This document shows positions 38,334 to 46,748 of a DNA stretch of 64,000 bases, in pieces. A model generated the notes under the pieces. The model searched no databases and was not told the DNA's origin. It saw nothing but the letters and a program-made list of their open reading frames with translations. Position 1 is the stretch's first letter. Each line of letters begins with the position of its first letter. The position numbers were made by a program, and so were the translations under genes. This DNA is from Streptomyces uncialis (lineage in GTDB: Bacteria; Actinomycetota; Actinomycetes; Streptomycetales; Streptomycetaceae). The stretch is taken from NCBI RefSeq assembly GCF_001905345.1, contig NZ_LFBV01000001.1, positions 1,933,321 to 1,997,320 of the forward strand, given 5' to 3'.

Positions 38334-38771
38334 GCGCAGTTCCCCGCGGGTCGCCTTTGCTTGCGCTTCCCAGGTCTGTCCGGCGGGACGCGCTTGTCCC
38401 TGTGCCGTCGTTCGTCGTTTTCGCGCAGTTCCCCGCGCCCCTTTGGGGCGCGTTCTGCTTGTTCTTCGGGTCGGGGCCGGTCGGGATTCTCCGTCCTCGC
38501 TCCAACGCGCTCGGTCGGACGCTCCCCTTGCCCGACTGAAGAGCATCGGAGTCTGCGGGCAGAGATTCCCGCCCACCCCCTTACGTAGTCCGGCGACTGC
38601 GCGAGGAAGGGGGTTTGAACCCCGGCCCCGGTTGCTGACAGCCCGCAGACTGACGACAGCCCCAGGTGGGCGCCCCCAAAGGGGCGCGGGGAACTGCGCA
38701 AAAGACGAGGGCGGACCCGCACCCGGCGAACGACCTCAAGGGGCAGCATCCAGGGGCGCGGGGAACTGCGC
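38334..38771. repeat. repeat array 4
   Basis: Four copies of the 20-mer lie between convergent meaB and the PepSY gene. Two are rightward (degenerate 38334-38350, full 38423-38442) and two leftward (38680-38699 and 38752-38771, 72 bp apart). Inner copies carry the TTT- and AAA-loop hairpins. The 690-base gap has no gene. Confidence 0.85.
38423..38610 (-). repeat. 188-bp composite element, copy C (inverted)
   Basis: The same element as at 8121 and 35136 but in the opposite orientation, starting from a rightward 20-mer and its TTT-loop hairpin and running through CCGGTCGGGATTCTCCGTCC and CTGAAGAGCATCGGAGTCTG to CGCGAGGAAGG. The stem TGCCCG/CGGGCA is kept. Inversion as one block shows that hairpin, core and 20-mer behave as a unit. 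Confidence 0.75.
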
Positions 38772-38928
38772 ACCCCCGTCCGACCCGCACAGGGACGAGT
38801 ACGCCCAGCTCGGCGAACCTCAGAGGCGGGCGCGAAGGGTCCCCGGCAAAAGGGGACCCCCCGGGTTCCGGGTGGGCCGGGGGAAGGCCACGGGGAAGCC
38901 GGGGGGAGTGTGTGTGCCGGGGGGCGGG

Positions 38929-39651
38929 TCAGTCGTCGGAGTCGTCGGAGTCCGAGTCGTCGTCGGTGTCGGCCGCGGCGGGAGCCACCTTCGCCGAGGT
39001 GAGGGACACCGTCCAGTCCGCCGCCTTGCCGGAGGCCCGCGTCTCCGCGTCCCACGCACCGGAACCGTCGTCGTCGAGGTCCAGCGACGTCACGGTCCCG
39101 TACGCCGCGGCGGCCCGCACCGCGTCCTGCGCGTTGACCTGCGCACCCTTCAGCGCCGCCAGGTCCCGCTTCACGTCGTCGCGGTCGTCGTCGTCCTTCT
39201 CGGCGTACGAGCCGAGCACCTTGCCGTTGCCCGGGTCCACGGTCACGTTGTGGACGTTGCGGTCGGCGCCGATGATCTCGACGTCCCAGGCCACCTTGGA
39301 GTCGTCCTCGTCCAGGTCGACCGACACGACGGTCCCGGACCGCTCCTTCAGCGCCGTGGCGATCGCCTCCGCGGCGGTGACCTTCACCCCGGTCGGGGCG
39401 GCGGCGCGGTCGTCGGCATCGTCCTTGCCGTCGGCACGGTCATCGGCACGGTCGTCCCGGTCGTCGCGCTCGTTCTTGTCGTCGTCCCGGTCGTCGGCGT
39501 CGTCGCGGTCGTCGCCCTTCAGTTCCACGCTCGACTTGTGGACGCCACGGTCGCCGTCGCCGTCGCCGCCCACCACGGCGAACGCGGTGGCCGTGCCCCC
39601 GCCGACGAGCAGAGCCGCGGCGGCCGTCGCGATCACGATCTTGCGCTTCAT
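38929..39651 (-). CDS. secreted or anchored PepSY-domain protein
   Basis: A 240-residue exported protein. The N-terminal signal/anchor is residues 1-27 (MKRKIVIATAAAALLVGGG). Residues 30-82 are extremely Asp/Arg-rich (DDRDD and DDRADGKDD repeats). Two PepSY-like repeats follow (about 88-160 and 160-235), with VTAAEAIATALKE and VNAQDAVRAAAA as their helices. The tail is another Asp/Ser run. GGAGAG precedes the ATG. It is divergent from a two-component system whose sensor has a matching Asp-rich stretch, a common arrangement for PepSY proteins. It probably modulates or is regulated by that system. Confidence 0.85.
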   Translation of the reverse strand: MKRKIVIATAAAALLVGGGTATAFAVVGGDGDGDRGVHKSSVELKGDDRDDADDRDDDKNERDDRDDRADDRADGKDDADDRAAAPTGVKVTAAEAIATALKERSGTVVSVDLDEDDSKVAWDVEIIGADRNVHNVTVDPGNGKVLGSYAEKDDDDRDDVKRDLAALKGAQVNAQDAVRAAAAYGTVTSLDLDDDGSGAWDAETRASGKAADWTVSLTSAKVAPAAADTDDDSDSDDSDD

Positions 39652-39710
39652 GGTTTCTCTCCCTGGTCCGGAGCCGGTGGTGACTGTGGACACCAATCTG
39701 GGGGAACCTT

Positions 39711-39749
39711 GCTGAAGCGACGCTGAAGCAGCCTGAAGGCATCTTCAGG
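39711..39749 (+). promoter_or_regulatory. OmpR-type direct repeats before the response regulator
   Basis: GCTGAAG (39711-39717), GCTGAAG (39722-39728) and CCTGAAG (39732-39738) form direct repeats 11 and 10 bp apart, followed by an inverted CTTCAGG (39743-39749). OmpR-family regulators bind such heptamer direct repeats at one-turn spacing, so this is probably the operator for autoregulation and for the divergent PepSY gene. Confidence 0.6.
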
Positions 39750-39771
39750 TTCCGTTTGGGACGCTGGTCCC

Positions 39772-40437
39772 ATGCGCCTTTTGATCGTGGAGGACGAGAA
39801 GCGGCTGGCCCTGTCCCTGGCCAGGGGACTCACCGCCGAGGGATACGCCGTGGACGTCGTGCACGACGGTCTGGAGGGCCTGCACCGCGCGAGCGAGGGC
39901 GACTACGACCTCGTCGTCCTCGACATCATGCTGCCGGGGATGAACGGCTACCGGGTCTGTGCCGCGCTGCGCGCCGCCGGGCACGACGTACCGATCCTGA
40001 TGCTGACCGCGAAGGACGGCGAGTACGACGAGGCCGAGGGCCTGGACACCGGCGCCGACGACTACCTCACCAAGCCGTTCTCGTACGTCGTGCTGGTCGC
40101 CCGGGTGAAGGCGCTGCTGCGCCGGCGCGGGCGGGTCGGCGGCTCCCCGGTGCATGTCCTCGGTGATCTCACGGTGGACACCGCGGCCCACCGTGTGCTG
40201 CGCGGCGAGGAGGAAGTGCCGCTCACCGCGAAGGAGTTCGCGGTCCTCGAACAACTGCTGCTGCGCTCCGGCGAGGTCGTCTCCAAGAGCGAGATCCTCG
40301 AACACGTATGGGACTTCGCGTACGACGGCGACCCGAACATCGTCGAGGTGTACGTGAGCGCGCTGCGGCGCAAGCTGGGGGCGTCGCGTATCCGGACCGT
40401 GCGCGGCGCCGGGTACCGGCTGGAGGGCGGCCGATGA
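39772..40437 (+). CDS. OmpR-type response regulator
   Basis: A 221-residue regulator with an N-terminal receiver (MRLLIVEDEKRLALSLARGL; phospho-acceptor Asp in DLVVLDIMLPGMNGY; Lys in TKPFSY) and a C-terminal winged helix (LTAKEFAVLEQLLLRSGEVVSKSEILEHVWD). Its stop overlaps the kinase start (ATGA). Likely targets are the direct repeats immediately upstream and the PepSY gene. Confidence 0.94.
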   Translation: MRLLIVEDEKRLALSLARGLTAEGYAVDVVHDGLEGLHRASEGDYDLVVLDIMLPGMNGYRVCAALRAAGHDVPILMLTAKDGEYDEAEGLDTGADDYLTKPFSYVVLVARVKALLRRRGRVGGSPVHVLGDLTVDTAAHRVLRGEEEVPLTAKEFAVLEQLLLRSGEVVSKSEILEHVWDFAYDGDPNIVEVYVSALRRKLGASRIRTVRGAGYRLEGGR

Positions 40438-41939
40438 GGCGGCTCTTCGGATCGGTCCGCGCGCAGGCGACCCTGGGGGCCACCCTGGTCGTCGCGGTGG
40501 CGCTGGTCGCCGCCGGTACGGCGGTGCTCCTCGCGCTGCGCATCAGCCTCACCGAGCAGGCCGGCACCCAGGCCGAGTCCACCGCGAACCGGGTCGCGTC
40601 CCGGCTCGCCTCCGGCGTCGCGTACGGCGGGCTGGACCTGCCCGAGGGCGAGGACAGCCCCGTCCAGGTGCTCGACGCCCAGGGCCGGGTCGTGGCCGCC
40701 AGCGAGGGCCTGGAACGGATCAGCGGGACCGCGTCCGACGAGGTGCGCCCGAAGCCGGGACCCTCCGCCTCACCCACCGGGGACGGCGACGGGGACGGTG
40801 ACTCCGGTGACGGCAACGGCCCGGACGGCAACGATCAGCCGGACGGCAACGATCAGGACGACGACGCGGACGACGCCGACGACGAGAACGCGCGGGACCC
40901 CGGTGACATCTCCGAGGACGTCGCGTACTCCGACGGCTCGGCGACCGTGAACGGCGACTCCACCGAGTACCGCTTCGCCCGGGTCGGCGTCGACGCGCCC
41001 GGCAAGGGTGAGCTGCGGGTGTACGCGGGCGCCCCGCTGTCCGCCGAGCGCAGCGCCGTCGGTACGACCACCACCGCGATGCTCATCGGTTTCCCGCTGC
41101 TGCTCGGGGTGGTGTCCGGGGTGACCTGGCTGGTGACCCGGCGGGCCATGCGGCCCGTCGAGGGCATCCGGCGGGAGATGGCCGCGATCACCGCGTCCGA
41201 GGACCTGCGGCGCAGGGTGCCCGTACCGGGTACGCACGACGAGGTGGCGCGGCTCGCCCGCACCACCAATGTCACCCTGGCCGCGCTGGAGGAGTCCGTG
41301 GAGCGGCAGCGGCGGTTCGTCGCGGATGCCTCGCACGAGCTGCGCAGCCCGATCGCCTCGCTGCGCACCCAGCTGGAAGTGGGCGCCGCGCATCCCGAGT
41401 TGCTGGATCTGGAGGGCGCGGTCGCGGACACCGTACGGCTTCAGCAGCTCGCGGCCGATCTGCTGCTGCTGGCCCGGCTGGACGCGGGGGAGCGGCCGGG
41501 GGACGCCCGGCTGGACCTGGCCGCGCTGGTCCGGGAGGAGCTGTCGCAGCGGGTGGGGGACCGGGTGCCGGTCGGCCAGGAGCTGGCGCACGCGGAAGTG
41601 GCCGGTTCCCGTGGGCAGTTGGCGCGGGTTCTGGGCAATCTCGTGGACAACGCGCAGCGGCACGCCGAGGGCGCGGTGTCGGTGTCGGTGCGGGTGCGCG
41701 ACGGCGAGGCGGTGCTGGCCGTCGGGGACGACGGGAGCGGGGTGCCGGCCGGGGAGCGGGACCGGATCTTCGAGCGGTTCGTCCGGCTGGACGACGCGCG
41801 TAGCCGTGACGACGGCGGGGCCGGGCTGGGGCTGGCGATCGCGCGGGACGTGGCACGCAGGCACGGGGGGACGCTGACCGTCCGGGACTGTCCGGCGGGC
41901 GGCGCGCTCTTCGAGCTGAGTCTGCCGCTGGCCGTCTGA
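40434..41939 (+). CDS. OmpR-partner sensor histidine kinase with Asp-rich sensor loop
   Basis: A 501-residue kinase with membrane helices at about 10-35 and 217-238 flanking an extracytoplasmic sensor domain. That domain holds an acidic stretch of about 40 residues (roughly 117-155) of DGDGDG-, DGNDQ- and DDADD-type repeats. A HAMP segment follows (RRAMRPVEGIRREMAAI), then HisKA with the phospho-acceptor in DASHELRSPIASL, and an ATPase domain with DNAQRHAEGAV and GGAGLGLAIARDV. The acidic loop suggests sensing of divalent cations or cationic compounds; that is inference. Confidence 0.92.
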   Translation: MRRLFGSVRAQATLGATLVVAVALVAAGTAVLLALRISLTEQAGTQAESTANRVASRLASGVAYGGLDLPEGEDSPVQVLDAQGRVVAASEGLERISGTASDEVRPKPGPSASPTGDGDGDGDSGDGNGPDGNDQPDGNDQDDDADDADDENARDPGDISEDVAYSDGSATVNGDSTEYRFARVGVDAPGKGELRVYAGAPLSAERSAVGTTTTAMLIGFPLLLGVVSGVTWLVTRRAMRPVEGIRREMAAITASEDLRRRVPVPGTHDEVARLARTTNVTLAALEESVERQRRFVADASHELRSPIASLRTQLEVGAAHPELLDLEGAVADTVRLQQLAADLLLLARLDAGERPGDARLDLAALVREELSQRVGDRVPVGQELAHAEVAGSRGQLARVLGNLVDNAQRHAEGAVSVSVRVRDGEAVLAVGDDGSGVPAGERDRIFERFVRLDDARSRDDGGAGLGLAIARDVARRHGGTLTVRDCPAGGALFELSLPLAV

Positions 41940-41974
41940 CGCCGCGCGGAGCCGCGCGGGGGAAGGCCGCGGGT

Positions 41975-41997
41975 ACCCGGGGCGCACGGCCCCGGGT
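41975..41997. terminator. terminator between kinase and absC
   Basis: Perfect nine-bp stem ACCCGGGGC (41975-41983) / GCCCCGGGT (41989-41997) with a five-base loop in the 63-base gap of two convergent genes. Confidence 0.7.
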
Positions 41998-42002
41998 GGG
42001 GG

Positions 42003-42479
42003 TCAGGCGCGGCCGCGTTGTGCGCGGAGGTGTTCGGCGATCGGGGCGAGCGACTTGTGGAGCTGCTCCAGATCGCCCGGCGGGACCAGGTCGATGAAGT
42101 GCCGCCGTACGGAGGCGACATGGTGTGGTGCCACCTTCCGCATGGTCACCAGTCCGTGCTCCGTGAGCACGGCGAACAGTCCCCGGCGGTCGGACTCGCA
42201 GTTCTCCCGCCGTACCAGCTCCGCGTTCTCCATCCGCGTGATCTGGTGGGACAGCCTGCTCTTGGACTGGAGTGTCGACGCGGCGAGATCACTCATCCGC
42301 ATCCGGTGGTCGTCGGACTCCGAGAGATTGACGAGGATCTCGTAGTCGTTGATCGTCAGGCCGAACGGCTGGAGATCCCTCTCCAGTTGGTGCTGAAGCA
42401 GCCGGTTGACCTCCAGATGGGTGCGCCATGCGCTCTGCTCGGCGTCGGTCAGCCAGGGCGTAGCCGTCTCGGTCTCCAT
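42003..42479 (-). CDS. absC: MarR family regulator AbsC
   Basis: A 158-residue winged-helix regulator matching, in length, sequence style and gene position, AbsC of S. coelicolor, a pleiotropic regulator of antibiotic production linked to zinc supply. The DNA-binding region contains MRMSDLAASTLQSKSRLSHQITRMENAELVRRENCESDRRG. The start is ATG 42479. Just upstream is an AT-rich near-palindrome (GTTGAATCTTTAAC, about 42502-42515) that could be an autoregulatory site. Naming rests on memory of synteny, so a close paralogue cannot be excluded. Confidence 0.8.
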   Translation of the reverse strand: METETATPWLTDAEQSAWRTHLEVNRLLQHQLERDLQPFGLTINDYEILVNLSESDDHRMRMSDLAASTLQSKSRLSHQITRMENAELVRRENCESDRRGLFAVLTEHGLVTMRKVAPHHVASVRRHFIDLVPPGDLEQLHKSLAPIAEHLRAQRGRA

Positions 42480-42574
42480 GAATCCTATTCTACCCTAAGA
42501 GGTTGAATCTTTAACGAGAGCTGGTGCGCTCCACAGCGCGCACGCGTTCGATGTCACACTCCGCAGACTACCGC

Positions 42575-43369
42575 TCACAGCCCGAAGCGGCGCTGGAGGT
42601 CACCGAGCTGTCCGGGAAGGCGCGGTACCCCCTGCCCCTGGCCGCCGTGACCTCCCGGCACCCCCGCCTGATGGGGGACCGTGCCGGTCGCCTGCTCCGC
42701 CATCAGCCGCTCGCTCGACTGCAACAGCACCGTACCCGCACCGACGAACTCGAACTGGTGCTCCTCCCCGGACACCCCGCCGACGCCCGTCAGCGCACGT
42801 AGACCGCCCATGACCCCCGTCATATAGGCGTGGTCGTAGTGATGGCACGGCGACGGGCAGTCCGCCCAGCCCACCAGGGCCTGCGGATCGACCCGCATCG
42901 GCGGCTCCATGAAGACCACCGGGCCGTTCGACGCGGCGACGAACTTTCCCGTGCCGATCAGGGTCAGGAACCCCGGGACGATCGACTGCTTGAGCGCGAG
43001 ACTTGGCTGAAAAGCGAGCAGATTGCCGGAGCGGATCGTCAGATTGCCGTCCTCCAGGTCGAAGGAGTTCACATCGAAGGCGCGGTCGGCGAGCAGGAAC
43101 TTCCCCGAGCCCGACGCCACCACCCAGTCGCTCGCGTGCAGCGGCGAGTGGAACGACGTGCGCACCAGCCGGTCGAGGCGCCCATGGCCGATGCCGTTGA
43201 ACTCCATCGCCCCGTAGTAGGCGATCATCTTGCCCTTCTGGAGGAACCACTCGTTGCCCTTGAGTTCCACACAGAAGGTGTAACTGTTGACGTTGTCGTC
43301 CGACGGCAGCGTCACCGGATCGTGCACGACCGGTCCGGGCGGCGGCCCGTACATGTTCAGGGTGGTCAC
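42575..43369 (-). CDS. AIM24 family protein, distal gene
   Basis: A 264-residue member of the AIM24 (TRAP-like beta-structure) family; no enzymatic role is known. Family-type repeats of a beta-rich fold are visible, such as VVASGSGKFLLADRAFDVNSFDLEDGNLTIRSGNLLAF and FLTLIGTGKFVAASNGPVV. Third gene of a three-member operon; the start overlaps the previous stop by four bases (ATGA). The C-terminal 40 residues are Gly/Gln-rich. Confidence 0.85.
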   Translation of the reverse strand: MTTLNMYGPPPGPVVHDPVTLPSDDNVNSYTFCVELKGNEWFLQKGKMIAYYGAMEFNGIGHGRLDRLVRTSFHSPLHASDWVVASGSGKFLLADRAFDVNSFDLEDGNLTIRSGNLLAFQPSLALKQSIVPGFLTLIGTGKFVAASNGPVVFMEPPMRVDPQALVGWADCPSPCHHYDHAYMTGVMGGLRALTGVGGVSGEEHQFEFVGAGTVLLQSSERLMAEQATGTVPHQAGVPGGHGGQGQGVPRLPGQLGDLQRRFGL

Positions 43370-44016
43370 AGCTTCTCCTCCGACGCCTGGACGTACACCA
43401 CGCCGTGCCCGCTCAGTTCCAGCTGGAACCCCTCGCCCGAGCCCCGGCCCACCATGTCCCGCCAGCCCAGCGCGGTCGACAGCTTGTTGCGCACCTCACC
43501 GTGGTGCGCCACGTACGCCTGCGGGTCGACATGCACCGGGCGCTGCGGCGAGATCGGCAGTTCGATCACCCCGCCGTGCGCCATCACCGCCACCGCGCCG
43601 TGCCCCTTCAAGGTCGTGGTGAACAGCCCCTGCCCGGAGACCTGGCCGCGCACCATGCCCATCACCCCGCCCTGGGCGCCCAGGAACATCGTGCCCTGCT
43701 GGAGCGTCCCCTCGAACGCGAGCAGCCGGTCCGCCTCCACGTACAGGGTGTCGCCGGTCAGGGTGATCAGCTGGATGTGATGGCCGCCGTGCCCGAACAG
43801 CACCGTGCCGCTGCCCTCGACCGTCATCAGCGGGGCCGCCTCACCCGCGACCCGGCGGCCGATCATCGAGGACAGCCCGCCCTGCCCGCCCGCGGAATTG
43901 GGGGTGAACGACACCTCGCCCCGGTACCCGAGCATCGCGCCCCGCTGGCTGAACAGCCGCTGCCCGGGGGTGACGGTGGCCTCGATCATCTTGGCGTTGA
44001 CCTCACGGAACGGCAT
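43366..44016 (-). CDS. AIM24 family protein, middle gene
   Basis: A 216-residue AIM24 protein with the segments GSGTVLFGHGGHHIQLITLTGDTLYVEADRLLAFEGTLQQG and GQGLFTTTLKGHGAVAVMAHG. It shares TLYVEA and GLFTTT blocks with the upstream copy, so the two arose by duplication. Its ATG shares one base with the previous gene's stop. Confidence 0.87.
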   Translation of the reverse strand: MPFREVNAKMIEATVTPGQRLFSQRGAMLGYRGEVSFTPNSAGGQGGLSSMIGRRVAGEAAPLMTVEGSGTVLFGHGGHHIQLITLTGDTLYVEADRLLAFEGTLQQGTMFLGAQGGVMGMVRGQVSGQGLFTTTLKGHGAVAVMAHGGVIELPISPQRPVHVDPQAYVAHHGEVRNKLSTALGWRDMVGRGSGEGFQLELSGHGVVYVQASEEKL

Positions 44017-44648
44017 CAGACGTCCCCTCCGACCGTGTTGCGCTCGCTGGGCTGCACGTACACCAGACCGTCGCCCTCGAAGCGGATCTGGAACGCCTCC
44101 CCGCCGCCCTCACCGATCAGGGTGCGGAACGTCACACCGGACTGGAAGCTCTGCCGGAGGTTCCCCTGGTGCGCGATGTACGCCCCCGGGTCCACCGACA
44201 GCGGGTACCGGGCCGACACCCGCAGCACGATCGCCGGACCGTCCGAGGTGAGCGCCGCCTGGCCATGGCCCTCGACCGTGGTCGTGAACAGCCCGCCGCC
44301 CTGGGAGGCGCCGCGCAGCCCGGTGAACGTCGTCCCGGTGCGCAGCCCCGCATCCGTGGCCAGCAGATTGCTCGCCTCCACGTACAGGGTGTCGCCCTGG
44401 AGGTTCACCAGATTGATCTCGCTCGCCCGGTCGGCGAACCAGCAGGTGCCCTGCCCCCTCACCTCCATCACGGTCAGCTGCTCACCGGTGAGGCGCCGCG
44501 TCACCATCCCGCGGACACCCTCGCCGCCGCCGCTCATCTTCTTGAAGCTCATCTGGCCGTCGTAGGCGACCATCGAGCCGTTCTTCGCCCTGACGCAGTC
44601 GCCGGACATGTCGACGGCGAGCACTTTGCTCCCTTGGAGCCGGAACAT
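44016..44648 (-). CDS. AIM24 family protein, proximal gene
   Basis: A 210-residue AIM24 protein, first of the operon. MFRLQGSKVLAVDMSGDCVRAKNGSMVAYDGQMSFKK is the family N-terminus; GDTLYVEASNLLATDAGL and GGGLFTTTVEGHGQAAL match the middle gene. ATG 44648 is favoured; GTG 44654 is in frame. A longer open frame reaches 44825 but lacks family character. Confidence 0.85.
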   Translation of the reverse strand: MFRLQGSKVLAVDMSGDCVRAKNGSMVAYDGQMSFKKMSGGGEGVRGMVTRRLTGEQLTVMEVRGQGTCWFADRASEINLVNLQGDTLYVEASNLLATDAGLRTGTTFTGLRGASQGGGLFTTTVEGHGQAALTSDGPAIVLRVSARYPLSVDPGAYIAHQGNLRQSFQSGVTFRTLIGEGGGEAFQIRFEGDGLVYVQPSERNTVGGDV

Positions 44649-44889
44649 AGCCACCCCGCGACGGTAGCCCGCCCAGGAGCATTCCGGACAGGGCCCGCCC
44701 CCCGGACGACCGTGCCCGTGACGCCCGTGTCGCCGGGATGTGACGCGTTCGTCAGAATCCGGCCGCCCCCCGGGCGGGGGACGTGCCGGACGCGATGCCA
44801 CAATGAGCTGCGCTTGTGCGTTCATTCACAAAGCGTGTGGAGCCGCAGCCCAGCACGCCCCGCCCCGAAGCCCGAAGGTGAACTTCCCC

Positions 44890-45234
44890 GTGGACATCAA
44901 GACCGCATCCGCACTCCGACGCCTGCGCCTGGTCTCGGCGCCCGAGGCCGTCTCGTTCCTGTTGCTGCTCGTCTGCTCCGTGCTGAAGCGGACCACCGAC
45001 TTCAACGCGGTGCCCGCGATGGGCATGATCCACGGTGTCCTGTTCGTGGTGTACGCCCTCTTCTGGGCCGACGCCTGGAACCGCACCAAGTGGTCGTTCG
45101 GTACCGCGGCCCTCTACTTCGTGCTCTCCGTCCTGCCGTTCGGCGGGTTCGTCGCCGAACGCCGTCTCAAGCGTGAGGCGGAGGACGAGGTCATCGCCTC
45201 GCGCGCCCGCCGCGAAGGGGTCGTGAAGGCATGA
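44890..45234 (+). CDS. DUF3817 family membrane protein
   Basis: A 114-residue protein with three hydrophobic segments. The family motif [16 protein letters not shown] is central. It has a second relative at 49008-49334 (IHGVLFIVYVVFAFD). Start GTG 44890 lies 11 bases after GAAGG; GTG 44878 is also in frame. The stop overlaps the thiamine-binding protein start (ATGA). Function unknown. Confidence 0.8.
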   Translation: MDIKTASALRRLRLVSAPEAVSFLLLLVCSVLKRTTDFNAVPAMGMIHGVLFVVYALFWADAWNRTKWSFGTAALYFVLSVLPFGGFVAERRLKREAEDEVIASRARREGVVKA

Positions 45235-45527
45235 TCGTCGCCTTCTCCGTCACTCCGCTCGGTGTCGGCGAGGACGTCGGGGAGTACGTCGCCGACGCCG
45301 TCCGGGTGGTCCGCGAGTCCGGGCTCCCGCACCGCACCGACGCGATGTTCACCTCGGTCGAAGGCGAGTGGGACGAGGTGATGGACGTCGTGAAGCGCGC
45401 CGTCGCCGCCGTCGAGGCCCGCGCGCCACGGGTCTCCCTGGTCCTCAAGGCCGATCTGCGCCCCGGTGTGACCGACGGCCTCACCAGCAAGGTCGAGACC
45501 GTCGAACGCCACCTCGCCAACGGCTGA
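45231..45527 (+). CDS. MTH1187-type thiamine-binding protein
   Basis: A 98-residue protein of the MTH1187/YkoF-like family that binds thiamine or related pyrimidines. [32 protein letters not shown] is the characteristic N-terminus, with [18 protein letters not shown] in the second half. It is coupled to the DUF3817 gene by an ATGA overlap. Confidence 0.88.
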   Translation: MIVAFSVTPLGVGEDVGEYVADAVRVVRESGLPHRTDAMFTSVEGEWDEVMDVVKRAVAAVEARAPRVSLVLKADLRPGVTDGLTSKVETVERHLANG

Positions 45528-45539
45528 CGGATGCCGCAC

Positions 45540-45567
45540 ACGGCCGCCCCCGACCGGGGGCGGCCGT
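45540..45567 (+). terminator. terminator after thiamine-binding protein gene
   Basis: Perfect 12-bp stem ACGGCCGCCCCC (45540-45551) / GGGGGCGGCCGT (45556-45567) with a GACC loop, 13 bases after the stop. Confidence 0.85.
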
Positions 45568-45699
45568 AGTCGTGTCCGGGGGTCCGTACGGGTTCCCGGC
45601 GCCGGACGGCCCCCGTCCGCCCGCCGGCCCCCGCCCCGCGCCCGGGGCCCCCGGCTCCGCGCACTGCCGTAGTCACCTCGGGCCGCACCGGGCCGACGC

Positions 45700-46689
45700 T
45701 CACTCCCCGGCCGTGAGCAGGGCCATCCCCAGCGGGCTGCGCTCGTACAGCACCTGGTGCCCGTACCGGCGGGAGGTCAGCAGGCCCGTGTCGCGCAGCG
45801 CGGTCAGATGCGCCGACACCGACGACGGGGCGAGGTCCAGCCGCAGGGCCAGCGCGGTCGTGCTCGCGGGCTCGTCCAGCGCGGTCAGGACCGCCGCCCG
45901 GCCCCGGCCCAGCAGCCGCACCAGCGCCCCGCGCACCGCGTCCGGCGCGGGCCCCCCGGCCCACAGCCCGGCGAGGCCGCGCACCGGATAGACGAGCGTC
46001 GGCTGCCACGGCGGGTCGTAACCGCTGATCACATCGGGCCACGAGAACACGCTCGGCATCAGCACCAGACCCCGCCCGTCCAGCCGCCGTACGTGCTCGC
46101 TGTGGTACTCCAGGGTGAGCGTGCGGTCGGACCAGCTCAGCCGCCGGTCCAGCTCGCCCAGCAGCGCGCCGAGACCGATGTCCGCGAGCCGGCGCGAGTG
46201 GTACGCCACATCCGCCTCCAGCAGCGCCCGCAGCCGGGGCCAGTCCGGCTCCACCAGCGTGTGCCACGCCTGTTCCAGCAGATCCGCCAGCCGCTGGACC
46301 GCGCGGGCCGGGTCCGCGAGCAGCTCCCGCGCCAGCGGGGTGCGGGCGGCGCCCGGGGTATGGCCCAGCGCGACGGCCATCTCCGCGCGGGCCATCGCCG
46401 GATCGGCGGTGCGGACGGCCGCGATCTCCTCGGCGAAGGTGGCCGCCGGACCCAGCGGGGGCGGCCCCAGCCAGTCGGGGCTGTGCCCCCGCTGCGGCAT
46501 CAGCAGCCAGACGGGGGAGAGGTCGAGCGGCGGCTCGGCGGCCTTGATGCGCCGCAGCCACCGGGGGTGGTAGCCGTGCCGGTCGGGGCGCTTCAGCGTA
46601 CGGACCGCCTCCTGGGTCTCCCAGAGCGGCGAGATCGCGAACCGCGAGGCCAGGTAGGCGTCCTCGGTGAAGTGCAGATGCAGGGGCAC
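45700..46689 (-). CDS. ArsR-type winged-helix regulator with large N-terminal domain
   Basis: A 329-residue regulator. The C-terminal 70 residues are an ArsR-like winged helix (ASTTALALRLDLAPSSVSAHLTALRDTGLLTSRRYGHQVLYERS). The first 240 residues are a helical domain of unknown function typical of a Streptomyces subgroup. GTG 46689 is preceded by GGAGG ten bases upstream. It is divergent from an MFS exporter and is a good candidate to control it. Confidence 0.85.
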   Translation of the reverse strand: MPLHLHFTEDAYLASRFAISPLWETQEAVRTLKRPDRHGYHPRWLRRIKAAEPPLDLSPVWLLMPQRGHSPDWLGPPPLGPAATFAEEIAAVRTADPAMARAEMAVALGHTPGAARTPLARELLADPARAVQRLADLLEQAWHTLVEPDWPRLRALLEADVAYHSRRLADIGLGALLGELDRRLSWSDRTLTLEYHSEHVRRLDGRGLVLMPSVFSWPDVISGYDPPWQPTLVYPVRGLAGLWAGGPAPDAVRGALVRLLGRGRAAVLTALDEPASTTALALRLDLAPSSVSAHLTALRDTGLLTSRRYGHQVLYERSPLGMALLTAGE

Positions 46690-46748
46690 GGGCCTCGGGC
46701 CTCCCGGGCTGACGGCCCCGGGGCGGCGGACGGCTCCGGGGCACGGAC

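Noticed and set aside
38605..38645. GGTTTGAACCCCGG-like stretch resembling a tRNA T-loop
   Set aside because: No matching acceptor, D or anticodon stems could be laid out around it.
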